Shown here piece after piece: positions 41,832 to 51,301 of a DNA stretch of 64,000 nt. The stretch lies in assembly GCF_003353425.1 (NCBI RefSeq), contig NZ_QRAO01000002.1, positions 234,496 to 298,495 on the forward strand, read 5' to 3'. The DNA comes from Marinirhabdus gelatinilytica (GTDB taxonomy: Bacteria; Bacteroidota; Bacteroidia; Flavobacteriales; Flavobacteriaceae). The notes beneath the pieces were generated by a model that was not told where the DNA came from, did no database searches, and was given only the letters and a program-made list of their open reading frames with translations. Made by a program: the position numbers and the translations under genes. The stretch's first letter is position 1, and every line of letters begins with the position of its first letter.

Positions 41832-42257
41832 TTACATAATAATCTCCATTTCAACAGCTTCTTCTCCTACGGTGAATTTAGCATCGCTCCATTGCGGTGG
41901 ACCAAAGCTCATTACATTGTTGGAAACTCCGTAGTTTTCCTTGGGCATACCGCTGGGCTCAAAATCCATTTGATGGTTGCCGTTGGTGTCGTGAAAAAGT
42001 GAGATGCCATATTCCCCTGGCATTACGTTCTTGAAGGTTAATGTGGCTTTCCCGTTTTTAATACTACTGCTGGCACTTTGTAAAGGAGCGGCTTTCATAA
42101 AGGTGGCTTCGTTGTAGAGACCGGCCAGGATTTCACCTTTTTCTGTCTTAACAGGAACTGTTAGGGTAATTGTGGTGCCTTCGGTTTTAACTGTGTCCTG
42201 GGCATTCATAAATGTTAGTGTAAGGGCTAGAACGATTGTTGTGATGATAGTCTTCAT
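41832..42257 (-). CDS. DUF2141 exported protein
   Basis: A 141-residue exported protein: signal peptide MKTIITTIVLALTLTFMNAQ, then one DUF2141 domain. The signature is the stretch EYGISLFHDTNGNHQMDFEPSGMPKENYGVSN (Y-x-I-x-x-FHDxNxNxxxD), with FGPPQWSDAKFTV close to the end. Function unknown. The frame is open upstream to 42341, but the signal peptide dictates the ATG at 42257. Confidence 0.88.
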   Translation of the reverse strand: MKTIITTIVLALTLTFMNAQDTVKTEGTTITLTVPVKTEKGEILAGLYNEATFMKAAPLQSASSSIKNGKATLTFKNVMPGEYGISLFHDTNGNHQMDFEPSGMPKENYGVSNNVMSFGPPQWSDAKFTVGEEAVEMEIIM

Positions 42258-42389
42258 AATTTCTGTTTTAAAGTGTTTATTTGTTTTGAACACTTCAAAA
42301 GTGCGAAGAAACCGTAGCAGGGAAAATTGAATCCTACCCAACTGTAGAAATTTAATACTGAAATGTAATATCTTAAGTTTCAGTCTTTG

Positions 42390-43721
42390 TCACAATAACC
42401 CTTTCGCCTTAATTTCCAGATATTTGTTTATGGTATTCACTGTAAGATCCTCGGGTGCGGTCAATACCGTTTGTATGCCGCGCTGCTGTAGTTCACGTAC
42501 CATTACTTTTTTATCGAACTGGAACTGTTGTGCAATAATCTTGTCAAAAATGTCGGGGATATGGGTGCCTTCGGTCTCGCTGAGTTTACGAAGCTCGGTA
42601 TTTTCAAAAAAGATGACTACCAATACGTGTTTCTTGGCTATAGCTTGCAAATAAGGGAGTTGCCTGTGTAGGGATGAGATATGCTCAAAGTTGGTGTAGA
42701 GCAGCAATAAACTACGGTGGGTAATGCGTCTGCGCACCAATGCTTGCAATGCCCCATAATCTGAATCCAAGTACTTGGAATCTATATTATATAACGTTTC
42801 CAAGATGTTGTTGAGATAGGTTTTCTTGGCCTGTGCGGGCAAGAAACTACCGATTTTATGACTAAAATCTACCAAGCCCACCTTGTCGTTTTTCTTCAAC
42901 GCAATATTGCTGAAAGCCAACGCACTGTTAATGGCATAATCGATCAATTTCAGTTCGTTAAAAGGCATCTTCATGACACGGCTGGTGTCTATAATGCTGT
43001 ACACAGGCTGCATTTTTTCATCTTGAAACTGGTTCACCATAAGCCGTGCATTCTTTGCCGTGGCTTTCCAGTTCACGGTGCGCACATCGTCCCCAACCAC
43101 ATATTCCTTTATTTGCTCAAACTCCATGGTATGGCCTATGCGTCGTATTTTTTTCAACCCGATATGCGACAAGCGGTTGTCAATGGCGAGGAAATCGTAT
43201 TTCTTCATCTGTATGAAAGAGGGATATACCTTTACCATTTGCTCCTTGTTGAAGGTATATCGCCTGCGTACCAGCCCGATAACCGATGTTGCATACAGGT
43301 TCAGGTTTCCGAAGACATATTCACCTCGCTCCACAGGACGCACCAAGTAAGGGTAGGCTTGACGTTGCTTTCCAGGGATTTTTATGCGCTGGAAGAAATC
43401 TCTTTTCTGAAACTGTATAGGGAGCTCATCCACAATGCCCACTGTTACTGTAAAGGGGTAATTGTTGTTCAATTGAACAATTATTTCATTCTCATCACTA
43501 TTGCTGAATTTTTCAGGAAGTACACGATTGCCCTTTATCCCTTTGCCACTGTACAACATTGAAATTTCCAGCAGCATAAAAATTACAATTCCCGACACCA
43601 GTACCCAAGTGATGCCATACAGCTCCAACCACCAATTGGAAATAATAAACAATACCGAAAGCACAGCGAGCACGTAGAAAAAACGTGGCGTAAGGTATAG
43701 CGATTTAAAGAAGTTGATCAT
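42390..43721 (-). CDS. DUF58 domain protein of the MoxR cluster
   Basis: A 443-residue protein with two N-terminal membrane helices (residues ~13-60), a beta domain and the DUF58 domain in the C-terminal half (EYVVGDDVRTVNWKATAKNARLMVNQFQDEKMQPVYSIIDTSRVM), a VWA-like fold with a partial metal-ion motif (DTSRVM). DUF58 proteins are the partners of MoxR AAA+ ATPases and appear to act in assembly or activation of envelope complexes. The start follows the moxR stop directly with no gap, so the two are translated together. Confidence 0.9.
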   Translation of the reverse strand: MINFFKSLYLTPRFFYVLAVLSVLFIISNWWLELYGITWVLVSGIVIFMLLEISMLYSGKGIKGNRVLPEKFSNSDENEIIVQLNNNYPFTVTVGIVDELPIQFQKRDFFQRIKIPGKQRQAYPYLVRPVERGEYVFGNLNLYATSVIGLVRRRYTFNKEQMVKVYPSFIQMKKYDFLAIDNRLSHIGLKKIRRIGHTMEFEQIKEYVVGDDVRTVNWKATAKNARLMVNQFQDEKMQPVYSIIDTSRVMKMPFNELKLIDYAINSALAFSNIALKKNDKVGLVDFSHKIGSFLPAQAKKTYLNNILETLYNIDSKYLDSDYGALQALVRRRITHRSLLLLYTNFEHISSLHRQLPYLQAIAKKHVLVVIFFENTELRKLSETEGTHIPDIFDKIIAQQFQFDKKVMVRELQQRGIQTVLTAPEDLTVNTINKYLEIKAKGLL

Positions 43722-44738
43722 CTACCTCGGGATTTCAATACTCTGTGCAATCATATCGATTACCGTTTCTGGGGTCATTCCCTCCATTTCACGTTCTGGG
43801 GATAGGATGATACGGTGCCTAAGGACGGGGGCGAGGCTTCGCTTTACATCGTCCGGGGTTACAAAGTCACGCCCATTGATGGCGGCAAAAGCTTTTGAGG
43901 TATTCATTATGGCCAGTGAAGCCCTTGGCGAGCCTCCCAAGTATAAATGCGGATGGTTCCTTGTCTTGTCTACAATCTGTGCGATGTAGTTGAATATTTT
44001 ATCCTCTATCAATATTTCCTGTACCTGCCCACGGAATTTTTGTAGATTTTCAGCAGTGAGTACTCCCTCAATAGCATCTTGTGGGATGGCCAACTTACGG
44101 TCATGATGGGTCTTGAGGATGGTCACCTCTTCTTCCAGTTTTGGATACCCCACCTTGATCTTAAAAAGAAAACGGTCCAACTGCGCTTCGGGAAGGGCAT
44201 AGGTGCCTTCCTGTTCCACTGGGTTTTGGGTTGCCAGCACCATAAAAGGGTAATCCATCTCGTACTTGGTGCCGTCCATGGTTATTTGTCGTTCTTCCAT
44301 CACCTCAAAGAGTGCGGCCTGTGTTTTTGCGGGCGCCCGGTTAATTTCGTCTATCAGGATAATGTTACTGAAGATGGGGCCTTTCTTGAATTCAAATTCA
44401 GAAAGTTTCATATTCAATACGGACGTTCCCAATACGTCACTGGGCATAAGGTCTGGGGTGAACTGTATCCGGCTAAAATCTGTCTTCAATGTTTTGGCAA
44501 ACAGCTTTGCGGTGATGGTCTTGGCAATCCCGGGAACACCCTCTATCAACACGTGGCCGTTTGCCAACAATCCCACGATGAGCAATTCTACAAAGTCCTC
44601 TTGCCCAACGATAATTTTTCGAAGTTGTGCTTTAATCCCTTCCACCGAAGTTTTAAGCTCCTCCAGCGGGATACGGTTGTTAAACTGCAAATCTTCTTGA
44701 GCTTGAGGTTGTATTGGGTTTTCTTCAGGATTTTCCAT
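43722..44738 (-). CDS. MoxR-family AAA+ ATPase
   Basis: A 338-residue AAA+ chaperone-like ATPase. Walker A is EGVPGIAKTITAK (about residues 59-71, with Ala where many family members have Gly), Walker B IILIDEINRAPAK (about 126-138), sensor 1 ATQNPVEQEGTYALPEAQLDRF, then sensor 2 SPRASLAIMNTSKAFAAINGRDFV. MoxR enzymes work with DUF58/VWA proteins on protein complexes. Its N-terminus overlaps the DUF4350 gene by 14 bp. Confidence 0.95.
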   Translation of the reverse strand: MENPEENPIQPQAQEDLQFNNRIPLEELKTSVEGIKAQLRKIIVGQEDFVELLIVGLLANGHVLIEGVPGIAKTITAKLFAKTLKTDFSRIQFTPDLMPSDVLGTSVLNMKLSEFEFKKGPIFSNIILIDEINRAPAKTQAALFEVMEERQITMDGTKYEMDYPFMVLATQNPVEQEGTYALPEAQLDRFLFKIKVGYPKLEEEVTILKTHHDRKLAIPQDAIEGVLTAENLQKFRGQVQEILIEDKIFNYIAQIVDKTRNHPHLYLGGSPRASLAIMNTSKAFAAINGRDFVTPDDVKRSLAPVLRHRIILSPEREMEGMTPETVIDMIAQSIEIPR

Positions 44739-45942
44739 CTGTTTTTTGTTTATAGGTAGTAATTTGTTTGTATAATCTTTGTAAGGTTTCAGGCTGTATA
44801 TTTTCGGCTTTATGTATGTGGTCCATAAAGGTAAACAATGCCTTGGTATCTTCTACGCTATTGCCACTACGAGCGGCCACTTGGGTAAAAAAGCGTGCGT
44901 TAATATGCTCGGTAGGGATTCGCAAGCGGGTGCGAACGTATTCCATAAATAAGGCAATCTGTTTTTTGGCAATGGCGGTATAGTCCTTCTGGTCGTAATA
45001 CATTCCAGCTATGGTACGGGTGTACTCAAAGGTCTTGTTGGCTGGTGGCTCCACGACGGGGATCTTCCGTTGTTTACGTTTTCCTTCAAATAGCACGAAT
45101 AGCAAGGCACCCATGAGCATAAAATAATAGGCCCATTTAAGGTATTTATTGTTCAATAAAATATAGAGCGGCGAGGTTTCAATGGGCTTTCCAGATTTGT
45201 AGTGGTTGTCCCAATAAATATTATTTGTGGTGTCGAGGTATCCCAGAACACCTTCGGTATAGTTCAGGTTATTATCGTCCAGGAGGAAATAGTTGGTAAA
45301 AACTTCGGGCTGGGTGTGCAGAAAAATAGTTCCTTCGCCAAAAGGGGCTTTTATGAAATTGGGAGCAGGATTTTCAAGGCTCAGGGTGTCGTTATACACA
45401 TCGGCCTGTCCTAGCACGGTGTGTGAGAGGGTATCGATCTCTTCAAAAACATACACACTTAAATCCCTGTCTATTTTATGGGGCGTTTCAGACTGTAATG
45501 TTGAATTTGTAAGTTCCAGCAAAGGTTGGGAGCCAATTGCGTTTATATTATACACTGTGGTGGTTTCAAGGGAAAGTGTGTCCTCTAGCTCATAGCTGAA
45601 ACCGTGGGAAGCAAAAAACAAGGTGTTTCCCTCTTCAACCCAAGATAGCAAACGGTCCATTTCATCACCATTGATACCCACATAATTGTTCACGAAAAAA
45701 TAGGTGCCCTGTAGTGCTGAATCACTAACAGCTTCGAAGGGAGGACGATTAATTTCGATAAAGTTCCCAGCTACTTTTTCTGAAAGCAAATCGTGTAAAA
45801 CGTAGGTCCCGAACGGTATCTTATCCACACGGCTATAACTCTGGAACCAGTTGATGGGTTGTGGTTTGGTGGCCTCTACATACACCAAGAGGGATACGAG
45901 CCCCAATAAGGTAAACACTACTATTTTTTGGAGTTTTGTCAT
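44725..45942 (-). CDS. DUF4350 domain protein
   Basis: A 405-residue membrane protein: an N-terminal membrane helix (VVFTLLGLVSLLVYVEA), a large extracytoplasmic DUF4350 domain (glutamine-amidotransferase-like fold, e.g. VNNYVGINGDEMDRLLSWVEEGNTLFFASHGF), a second helix around residues 272-288 and a cytoplasmic C-terminal helical part (TIAGMYYDQKDYTAIAKKQI). Its role within MoxR clusters is unknown. It overlaps DUF4129 by 4 bp upstream and MoxR by 14 bp downstream. Confidence 0.85.
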   Translation of the reverse strand: MTKLQKIVVFTLLGLVSLLVYVEATKPQPINWFQSYSRVDKIPFGTYVLHDLLSEKVAGNFIEINRPPFEAVSDSALQGTYFFVNNYVGINGDEMDRLLSWVEEGNTLFFASHGFSYELEDTLSLETTTVYNINAIGSQPLLELTNSTLQSETPHKIDRDLSVYVFEEIDTLSHTVLGQADVYNDTLSLENPAPNFIKAPFGEGTIFLHTQPEVFTNYFLLDDNNLNYTEGVLGYLDTTNNIYWDNHYKSGKPIETSPLYILLNNKYLKWAYYFMLMGALLFVLFEGKRKQRKIPVVEPPANKTFEYTRTIAGMYYDQKDYTAIAKKQIALFMEYVRTRLRIPTEHINARFFTQVAARSGNSVEDTKALFTFMDHIHKAENIQPETLQRLYKQITTYKQKTDGKS

Positions 45943-46727
45943 GCGGCCTTGTGGATGCTTTTTTCCAGATTGTTGAAAATAGTCTGTGCTTTGTTGAAAT
46001 CAGTTTCGGTCACGGTAAAGTTTCCATACCAGATATAATCGTAAATGTTGGTTGCTTTCCTGAAACCTGTGTTCAGGTTTTCTGAAGCTATTTCAGCAAA
46101 ATAATCGCTGTTGGTCTTGTCAAATTCGTATTCAATGAGTTCGGCATCGGTGAGGCGTTTCAGTATTAAAAGATAATAGTAGCGTACGGCAAGACGGTAG
46201 TTGTTGTTCGCCAAGGCCTTATCTATCAATTTTTGGATATCGCGGGTTTTTATGATCTCTTCCTCTTCGGTAAAGAACACATCGGGTTTTTCTTTACTCT
46301 GCATCAATTTCGCCCCAGGATTCAGTTTGTAGAACAACCACACCACAAATGCGAGCAATATGGTAATGATAATGTACGGCAAGATATTGATTGCAAACCC
46401 CCAAAACGGGCTCCCTTGCCCGTTGGGCAACAACCATTCCCAAAAACTTCTCCAAACATTGCCCAACCAATTGAAAAACCTTGAAATACCATTGCCTATC
46501 CAACTAGTAAACTGTTTCCACCAATTATCGGTTTCCTCGGGAGGGGCGTAATTAAAATCTGGATTGTTTTTATACTCCTCAACTTTTTCTTCATTTAGGG
46601 GGAGCGGGGTTGTTTCTGTACTTGTATCATACTGTACTGCCTGTTCCTTTAGCGGTGCAATGGTGTCCTGGGCCAATGTTGGATTGGCCATAAGCAGTAC
46701 TAGTATGATACAAAATCTAAAGTTCAT
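45939..46727 (-). CDS. DUF4129 domain protein
   Basis: A 262-residue protein with a signal peptide (MNFRFCIILVLLMANPTLAQ), a polar extracytoplasmic segment with Trp-rich part (NWWKQFTSWIGNGISRFFNWLGNVWRSFWEWL), a membrane helix at about residues 113-131 and a cytoplasmic DUF4129 domain (ALANNNYRLAVRYYYLLILKRLTDAELIEYEFDKTNSDY). DUF4129 is otherwise seen fused to transglutaminase-like domains and in MoxR loci. It is coupled to the DUF4350 gene through a 4-bp overlap. Confidence 0.85.
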   Translation of the reverse strand: MNFRFCIILVLLMANPTLAQDTIAPLKEQAVQYDTSTETTPLPLNEEKVEEYKNNPDFNYAPPEETDNWWKQFTSWIGNGISRFFNWLGNVWRSFWEWLLPNGQGSPFWGFAINILPYIIITILLAFVVWLFYKLNPGAKLMQSKEKPDVFFTEEEEIIKTRDIQKLIDKALANNNYRLAVRYYYLLILKRLTDAELIEYEFDKTNSDYFAEIASENLNTGFRKATNIYDYIWYGNFTVTETDFNKAQTIFNNLEKSIHKAA

Positions 46728-46904
46728 TTATTTAAATCAGAAGCTATCGAAAAAAGAAAATAGTGAATGGGATATAGACGGGAACGGTACTTTCATAATA
46801 AATTTAGACCATTTTGGAGTCCCATTGTCATTTTCTGCCATTCTTAAATTTTTACCTCAAGCATTTCCAGTTCCTGTTGGTTGCTATATTTTTTTTCTAC
46901 CCCA

Positions 46905-47792
46905 CTAGTCTCCTGTCGTCTCTCTTTCCCCAATACTCTCAATAGTTTCAATAGTCCCGGTGAAATGTTTCTTTTCGTTTAAATTGAAATAGATAAACCC
47001 TGTGGTAATCACAATGATCACATACAGAATGTATTGTGCGAGCAGTGCAACCCCGTTAAGGGCTATGTAAACGCCGTCGAACATAGAAGCGGGATCCGAA
47101 TCTATCGTTTCAGCAATGGTAAACATTTTAATAAAAAAGTAAATGTACTGCGGAATCTGTGCTATTACCATAATTATATAATAGAGGATAAGGATAACCA
47201 AAAGGGTTGCAAAGGTAATCCACCACTCGCCTTTTATAAGTTCAAAACTATAACTTATACTGTCCGTAACACTTCGTTTTTCAAACACTAAGATTCCGTA
47301 GGTAGTTGCCAATACCACGGCCAGATAAATCCCGGGCGCAATACATACCAAGAAACCTACAGCTATCATAAGTGCCGTGAGGACGCTTATTCCCATCAAT
47401 TTCCAGAAATCGGTTTTTACGCCGTTTATCACTTCTTTTTTGTCAATAAGGCCATTGTTGTTCATGTACGATCGTATGCTGTACATTACCGTACCGTACA
47501 TAAGTCCGTAGTAGGCAATCCCCGCAATAATAATTAGGACTAACGCCAGTATAAGTGATACGCCAAACTCTGAGCTGCTGAAAAAACTAGGATTGCTGCC
47601 CAGGGTCCCAAAACTCCCAAAAACCGTTTGCATATAAAAAACATAAGCTAGGACCAATAATACCAATGCTGGTCCTGCAATACGGAAAATGAGCCCGAAC
47701 AAAGGTTTCCACTGTAACCGGATAAATTTGAAGGTGTCGCTAAGGATGGTCCCCAGCTCTCTTTGTTTTTTAAATTGAATGAAATCGTGCAT
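46905..47792 (-). CDS. Multi-pass membrane protein of the MoxR cluster
   Basis: A 295-residue membrane protein with about six hydrophobic helices. The pattern (RELGTILSDTFKFIRLQWKPLFGLIF, then GKRSVTDSISYSFELIKGEWWITFA-like repeats around each helix pair) resembles the glycerophosphodiester-phosphodiesterase membrane domain/YciC-type proteins that accompany RDD and SpoIIM genes. No catalytic motif is present. The gap to SpoIIM upstream is 26 bp. Confidence 0.75.
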   Translation of the reverse strand: MHDFIQFKKQRELGTILSDTFKFIRLQWKPLFGLIFRIAGPALVLLVLAYVFYMQTVFGSFGTLGSNPSFFSSSEFGVSLILALVLIIIAGIAYYGLMYGTVMYSIRSYMNNNGLIDKKEVINGVKTDFWKLMGISVLTALMIAVGFLVCIAPGIYLAVVLATTYGILVFEKRSVTDSISYSFELIKGEWWITFATLLVILILYYIIMVIAQIPQYIYFFIKMFTIAETIDSDPASMFDGVYIALNGVALLAQYILYVIIVITTGFIYFNLNEKKHFTGTIETIESIGERETTGD

Positions 47793-47818
47793 AAAAGTCT
47801 ATCTAGTTTTTTATAGGT

Positions 47819-48811
47819 CTACTGTTCGGGGAGTGCGTTACGTTCTTCAAGCTGTAAACGTATTTTTCTTTGTAAATGAAGTGGGTAAAAAACATAATAA
47901 AAAAGGATGAGGGCCAGCGAACCACCTATGATGAATATAGCGAGCCAGTCTGGCATCTCGGTGTGGCGGGTCACGAAACCTTCCAGAAATCCGGCAACGA
48001 TAAAAAACGGAATGGTACTTATCAAAATCTTTACCCCGTCCTTTGCTCCTTTTACAAACGATTGTACCCGTGAATACGTTCCGGGAAACAAGATACTGTT
48101 GCCCAATACCAAACCTGCGCAGCCCGCAATAATGATTACTGAAATCTCAATGGTACCGTGTATCCAGATGGTTCTTGCGCTTTCCCAAAGCAAGCCCTGA
48201 TCGTAGAAAAAATACTGAAAAGATCCCAGCATTATGGCATTGCGCATGATGATAAAAAGTGTCCCCAGACTTAAAAACAGCCCAAAGGCAAACGCCATAA
48301 GCGCTACTCTTATGTTGTTGATGGTAATACCCAGTGACATTTCCAATTCGTTCATTTCTTTGTACACGCGCATCGGGTCGCCATCCTCAATATTCTGTAG
48401 GGTCATGTTTACATAGCCATCGCCCAAGATAAGGCGGACAAAATCACCATCGGTAGCAGCGGAATAGGCCCCCACGATTGAGAAGATAGCAAAGGTTGCA
48501 AAGGCGATGAGCAGTTGTTTTTGGTACTGCGCGAAGAAAAGGGGAAACTCTTTTGTGTAAAAGGTAATAAAGCGTTTTCGGGACTCGCGTTTGGTTTTAT
48601 AAATTTTTTGGTGTGCAAGGACCGAAAGGCCATTTAAGTACCGTAATGTGTTGCTCTTGGGGTAAAAGGTTTGTGCGTAGCTAAGGTGATCTGTGATTTC
48701 AATATACAGTGCGCTCAGCTCGTCCGGAGCAACCTGAATATTATTCCGCAGAACATTTTCAAATCTTATCCATTTGTCTTTATTTTGTTTCGCAAAAGCA
48801 GCTTCGCGCAT
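47819..48811 (-). CDS. Stage II sporulation protein M (SpoIIM) family membrane protein
   Basis: A 330-residue protein with a helical cytoplasmic N-terminus (~100 residues) and about six membrane helices. Family segments: MREAAFAKQNKDKWIRFENVL, IRVALMAFAFGLFLSLGTLF, IHGTIEISVIIIAGCAGLVLGNSILFPGTYSR (the conserved HG-x-xE region). In non-sporulating bacteria this DUF95 family occurs with RDD and MoxR genes and may form an envelope complex. It is divergent from the RDD gene (33 bp between starts), so the two promoters overlap. Confidence 0.9.
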   Translation of the reverse strand: MREAAFAKQNKDKWIRFENVLRNNIQVAPDELSALYIEITDHLSYAQTFYPKSNTLRYLNGLSVLAHQKIYKTKRESRKRFITFYTKEFPLFFAQYQKQLLIAFATFAIFSIVGAYSAATDGDFVRLILGDGYVNMTLQNIEDGDPMRVYKEMNELEMSLGITINNIRVALMAFAFGLFLSLGTLFIIMRNAIMLGSFQYFFYDQGLLWESARTIWIHGTIEISVIIIAGCAGLVLGNSILFPGTYSRVQSFVKGAKDGVKILISTIPFFIVAGFLEGFVTRHTEMPDWLAIFIIGGSLALILFYYVFYPLHLQRKIRLQLEERNALPEQ

Positions 48812-48844
48812 ACGTAGCAGTTTTTCTTCAAAGAAACATATTTA

Positions 48845-49561
48845 ATGGATAATTTTCAAATAGAAACAGCGCAAAATGTAAACATTGCCCAAAACGTTGG
48901 CGGAGTAGGAGAAAGGGTGCTTGCGTTCATTATAGATTACCTTATCATCTTCGTGTATATTATCCTGGCATCCATCGCCATATCTGCGTTGGAGTTTGAT
49001 AGCGACTATATGTTCTTGGTGTATATGACGGCTGGACTTCCCATTTTCACCTACAGTCTTTTGTGGGAAACTTTCTGGAATGGCCGCAGTCCGGGCAAGG
49101 CATTGCTGAAATTGCGCGTGGTGAAACTTGACGGTTCCAAACCTGCTTTTTCAAATTACTTTATTCGTTGGTTATTGCGTATAATCGATGTAACCATCAC
49201 CAGCGGGGCACTGGCCCTGGTAACCGTGCTGTTGAATGGAAAAGGACAGCGCTTGGGCGATATCGCTGCCTCTACCACTGTTATTACCGAAAAGAAAACC
49301 GTGAGTCTGTCCCAAACATTGGTCATGGACCTGCCAGAAGATTATACCCCAAGATACCCACAAGTAACCGTGTTTACCGATGCTGAGATGAGCACTGTAA
49401 AATCGCTGTTTTGGGAAGCCAAGTACAACGGCAACCATGGAGTGGTGCTCAAGCTTAAGGACCGCCTCTCCAAAGTGATGGAAGTAACCCCAGAGGAAAA
49501 GCCCATTGCTTTTGTAGATAAGGTGATTAAGGATTATAACTACTATACCCAGAACATGTGA
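48845..49561 (+). CDS. RDD family membrane protein
   Basis: A 238-residue protein. The RDD domain is at residues ~15-150: GERVLAFIIDYLIIFVYI with the Arg/Asp signature, NGRSPGKALLKLRVV, and SNYFIRWLLRIIDVT. Three membrane helices are predicted, followed by a cytoplasmic ~85-residue tail. Function unknown; perhaps ion or osmolyte transport. It is divergent from SpoIIM and its stop overlaps the GTG start of the TRIC-like gene (GTGA). Confidence 0.88.
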   Translation: MDNFQIETAQNVNIAQNVGGVGERVLAFIIDYLIIFVYIILASIAISALEFDSDYMFLVYMTAGLPIFTYSLLWETFWNGRSPGKALLKLRVVKLDGSKPAFSNYFIRWLLRIIDVTITSGALALVTVLLNGKGQRLGDIAASTTVITEKKTVSLSQTLVMDLPEDYTPRYPQVTVFTDAEMSTVKSLFWEAKYNGNHGVVLKLKDRLSKVMEVTPEEKPIAFVDKVIKDYNYYTQNM

Positions 49562-50208
49562 GTCTAGCCATTGCAACTTCTTCGATAGATCTTTTTCTCA
49601 TTCTTGATATTTTGGGAACCATCGCCTTTGCCATCTCTGGTGCCCTTACAGCGATGAAAAAGAAAATGGATCCATTTGGCATTTTTATCATTGCTTTTGT
49701 TACTGCTGTGGGAGGCGGTACCCTACGTGATATATTGATAGATGCCAACGTAGCGTGGATGCGTAACCTCACGTTTGTGTACGTGATAATCTTAGCCGCC
49801 ATTGTTGCCATTATCTTCAGAAAAAAATTGAGCTATGTGCGTCGTTCCCTGTTTTTATTCGATACTATTGGGATAGCGCTATACACTGTAGTTGGGGTAG
49901 AAAAGGGTATTGCGGCAGATTTCCCTGCGATTATCTGTATCGCCCTTGGTACAATGTCGGCTTGTTTTGGTGGGGTGATACGGGATATTTTGTGTAATGA
50001 GATACCTGTGATATTCAGAAAGAATATCTACGCCACGGCCTGTATCTTGGGTGGCTCGGTATATTTTTTACTGCTGAAATTTAACGTTTCTGAAAACTGG
50101 GTGGTCATCATTTCATTTTCGGTAGTCATCACTATTAGGCTACTAGCGGTAACCTTTAATTGGTCATTGCCCAGTATCTATAAAAAGGATGCCATTGAAA
50201 ATGATTGA
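49558..50208 (+). CDS. Trimeric intracellular cation (TRIC/UPF0126) channel family protein
   Basis: A 216-residue membrane protein with seven hydrophobic helices built as two UPF0126 repeats: LFLILDILGTIAFAISGALTAMKKKMDPFG with GGGTLRDILID in the first, and LFLFDTIGIALYTVVGVEKG with CFGGVIRDILCNEIP in the second (GGG/GGV-x-RD motifs). Bacterial TRIC channels conduct potassium. The GTG start overlaps the RDD stop by four bases; no ATG fits. Confidence 0.88.
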   Translation: MSLAIATSSIDLFLILDILGTIAFAISGALTAMKKKMDPFGIFIIAFVTAVGGGTLRDILIDANVAWMRNLTFVYVIILAAIVAIIFRKKLSYVRRSLFLFDTIGIALYTVVGVEKGIAADFPAIICIALGTMSACFGGVIRDILCNEIPVIFRKNIYATACILGGSVYFLLLKFNVSENWVVIISFSVVITIRLLAVTFNWSLPSIYKKDAIEND

Positions 50209-50229
50209 AATGGAATTTCTCCAGCTTAA

Positions 50230-51045
50230 TTACACCGCCACATCATATTCCCGTAGTGCGTCGTTCAAGGATGTTTTTTTGTTGGTGCTTTCCTTGCGTT
50301 CCCCAATGATGAGTGCACAACTCACTTGAAACTCACCCGCTGGGAATTTCTTGGTATAGCTTCCGGGAATCACTACCGATCGTGCTGGAACCCTTCCTCT
50401 CATTTCCTTGGGCTCGCTCCCTGTAACATCAATTATCTTGGTAGAGGCCGTGAGTACCACATTGGCTCCCAATACTGCTTCTTTCTCCACGTGCACTCCT
50501 TCTACCACAATGCTCCGTGAGCCTATAAAGGCATTGTCTTCAATAATTACTGGGGCTGCTTGTAAGGGTTCTAAAACACCGCCAATGCCTACACCACCAC
50601 TTAAATGTACATTTTTACCAATTTGCGCACAGCTGCCCACGGTTGCCCAAGTATCTACCATTGTGCCCTCATCTACGTAGGCTCCAATATTTACATAGCT
50701 TGGCATCATGATCACGCCTTTGCTAATATATGCTCCATGACGGGCTACGGCATGCGGCACCACTCTAATCCCTTTTGCTTCGTACCCACGTTTTAGTGGA
50801 ATTTTATCATGGTATTCAAAAATACCCGCTTCCATGGTTTCCATTTTTTGGATAGGAAAATACAGTACCACTGCTTTTTTCACCCACTCATTTACTTGCC
50901 AACCATTTTCCGTAGGTTGTGCGCAACGTAATTCCCCTTCATCGCAAAGTCTCACCACTTCTCGAATGGCTGCAATGGTTTCAGGATTGGACAGTAGGGA
51001 GCGGTCTTCCCAAGCGGTTTCAATGGTTTTTTGTAGTTCGGTCAT
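50230..51045 (-). CDS. dapD: Tetrahydrodipicolinate N-succinyltransferase DapD
   Basis: A 271-residue left-handed beta-helix enzyme of the lysine/diaminopimelate pathway. The N-terminal helical domain (ELQKTIETAWEDRSLL) is followed by hexapeptide repeats from about residue 100 (ISKGVIMMPSYVNIGAYVDEGTMVDTWATVG, then NVHLSGGVGIGGVLEP and DNAFIGSRSIVVEGV), and the succinyl-CoA region VPARSVVIPGSY. It makes N-succinyl-2-amino-6-ketopimelate. The start at 51045 (MTELQK) fits the family; the open frame runs further upstream. It stands alone, convergent with the TRIC gene. Confidence 0.94.
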   Translation of the reverse strand: MTELQKTIETAWEDRSLLSNPETIAAIREVVRLCDEGELRCAQPTENGWQVNEWVKKAVVLYFPIQKMETMEAGIFEYHDKIPLKRGYEAKGIRVVPHAVARHGAYISKGVIMMPSYVNIGAYVDEGTMVDTWATVGSCAQIGKNVHLSGGVGIGGVLEPLQAAPVIIEDNAFIGSRSIVVEGVHVEKEAVLGANVVLTASTKIIDVTGSEPKEMRGRVPARSVVIPGSYTKKFPAGEFQVSCALIIGERKESTNKKTSLNDALREYDVAV

Positions 51046-51269
51046 GCGTATGTTCTTATTCAATTTCAGAAATGTAAAGATACAATTTGTAGTTGCTCCT
51101 AGTATCATTTCAGTATAGAAAATAGTCCAAAGGTGTCTTTCGCTCAGCAAAAAGCAGCGTTCCCTCAAACCAACTTTAAATATGTAAATTTTGAATGTAC
51201 TTTTAAATTGTGCTTAAGGGTACTTTATAAAACACCCTCACGGAGGAGGAACAGTTGGGGTTGTTTGTT

Positions 51270-51301
51270 AAAAAGAGTTTCAGAAATGGAGCTCTTTTTT
51301 T
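51270..51301 (-). terminator. Terminator after the broken SGNH gene
   Basis: AAAAAGAG at 51270-51277 and CTCTTTTT at 51292-51299 form the outer stem of a hairpin with A/T-runs on both sides, at the 3' end of the broken hydrolase gene. Confidence 0.5.
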
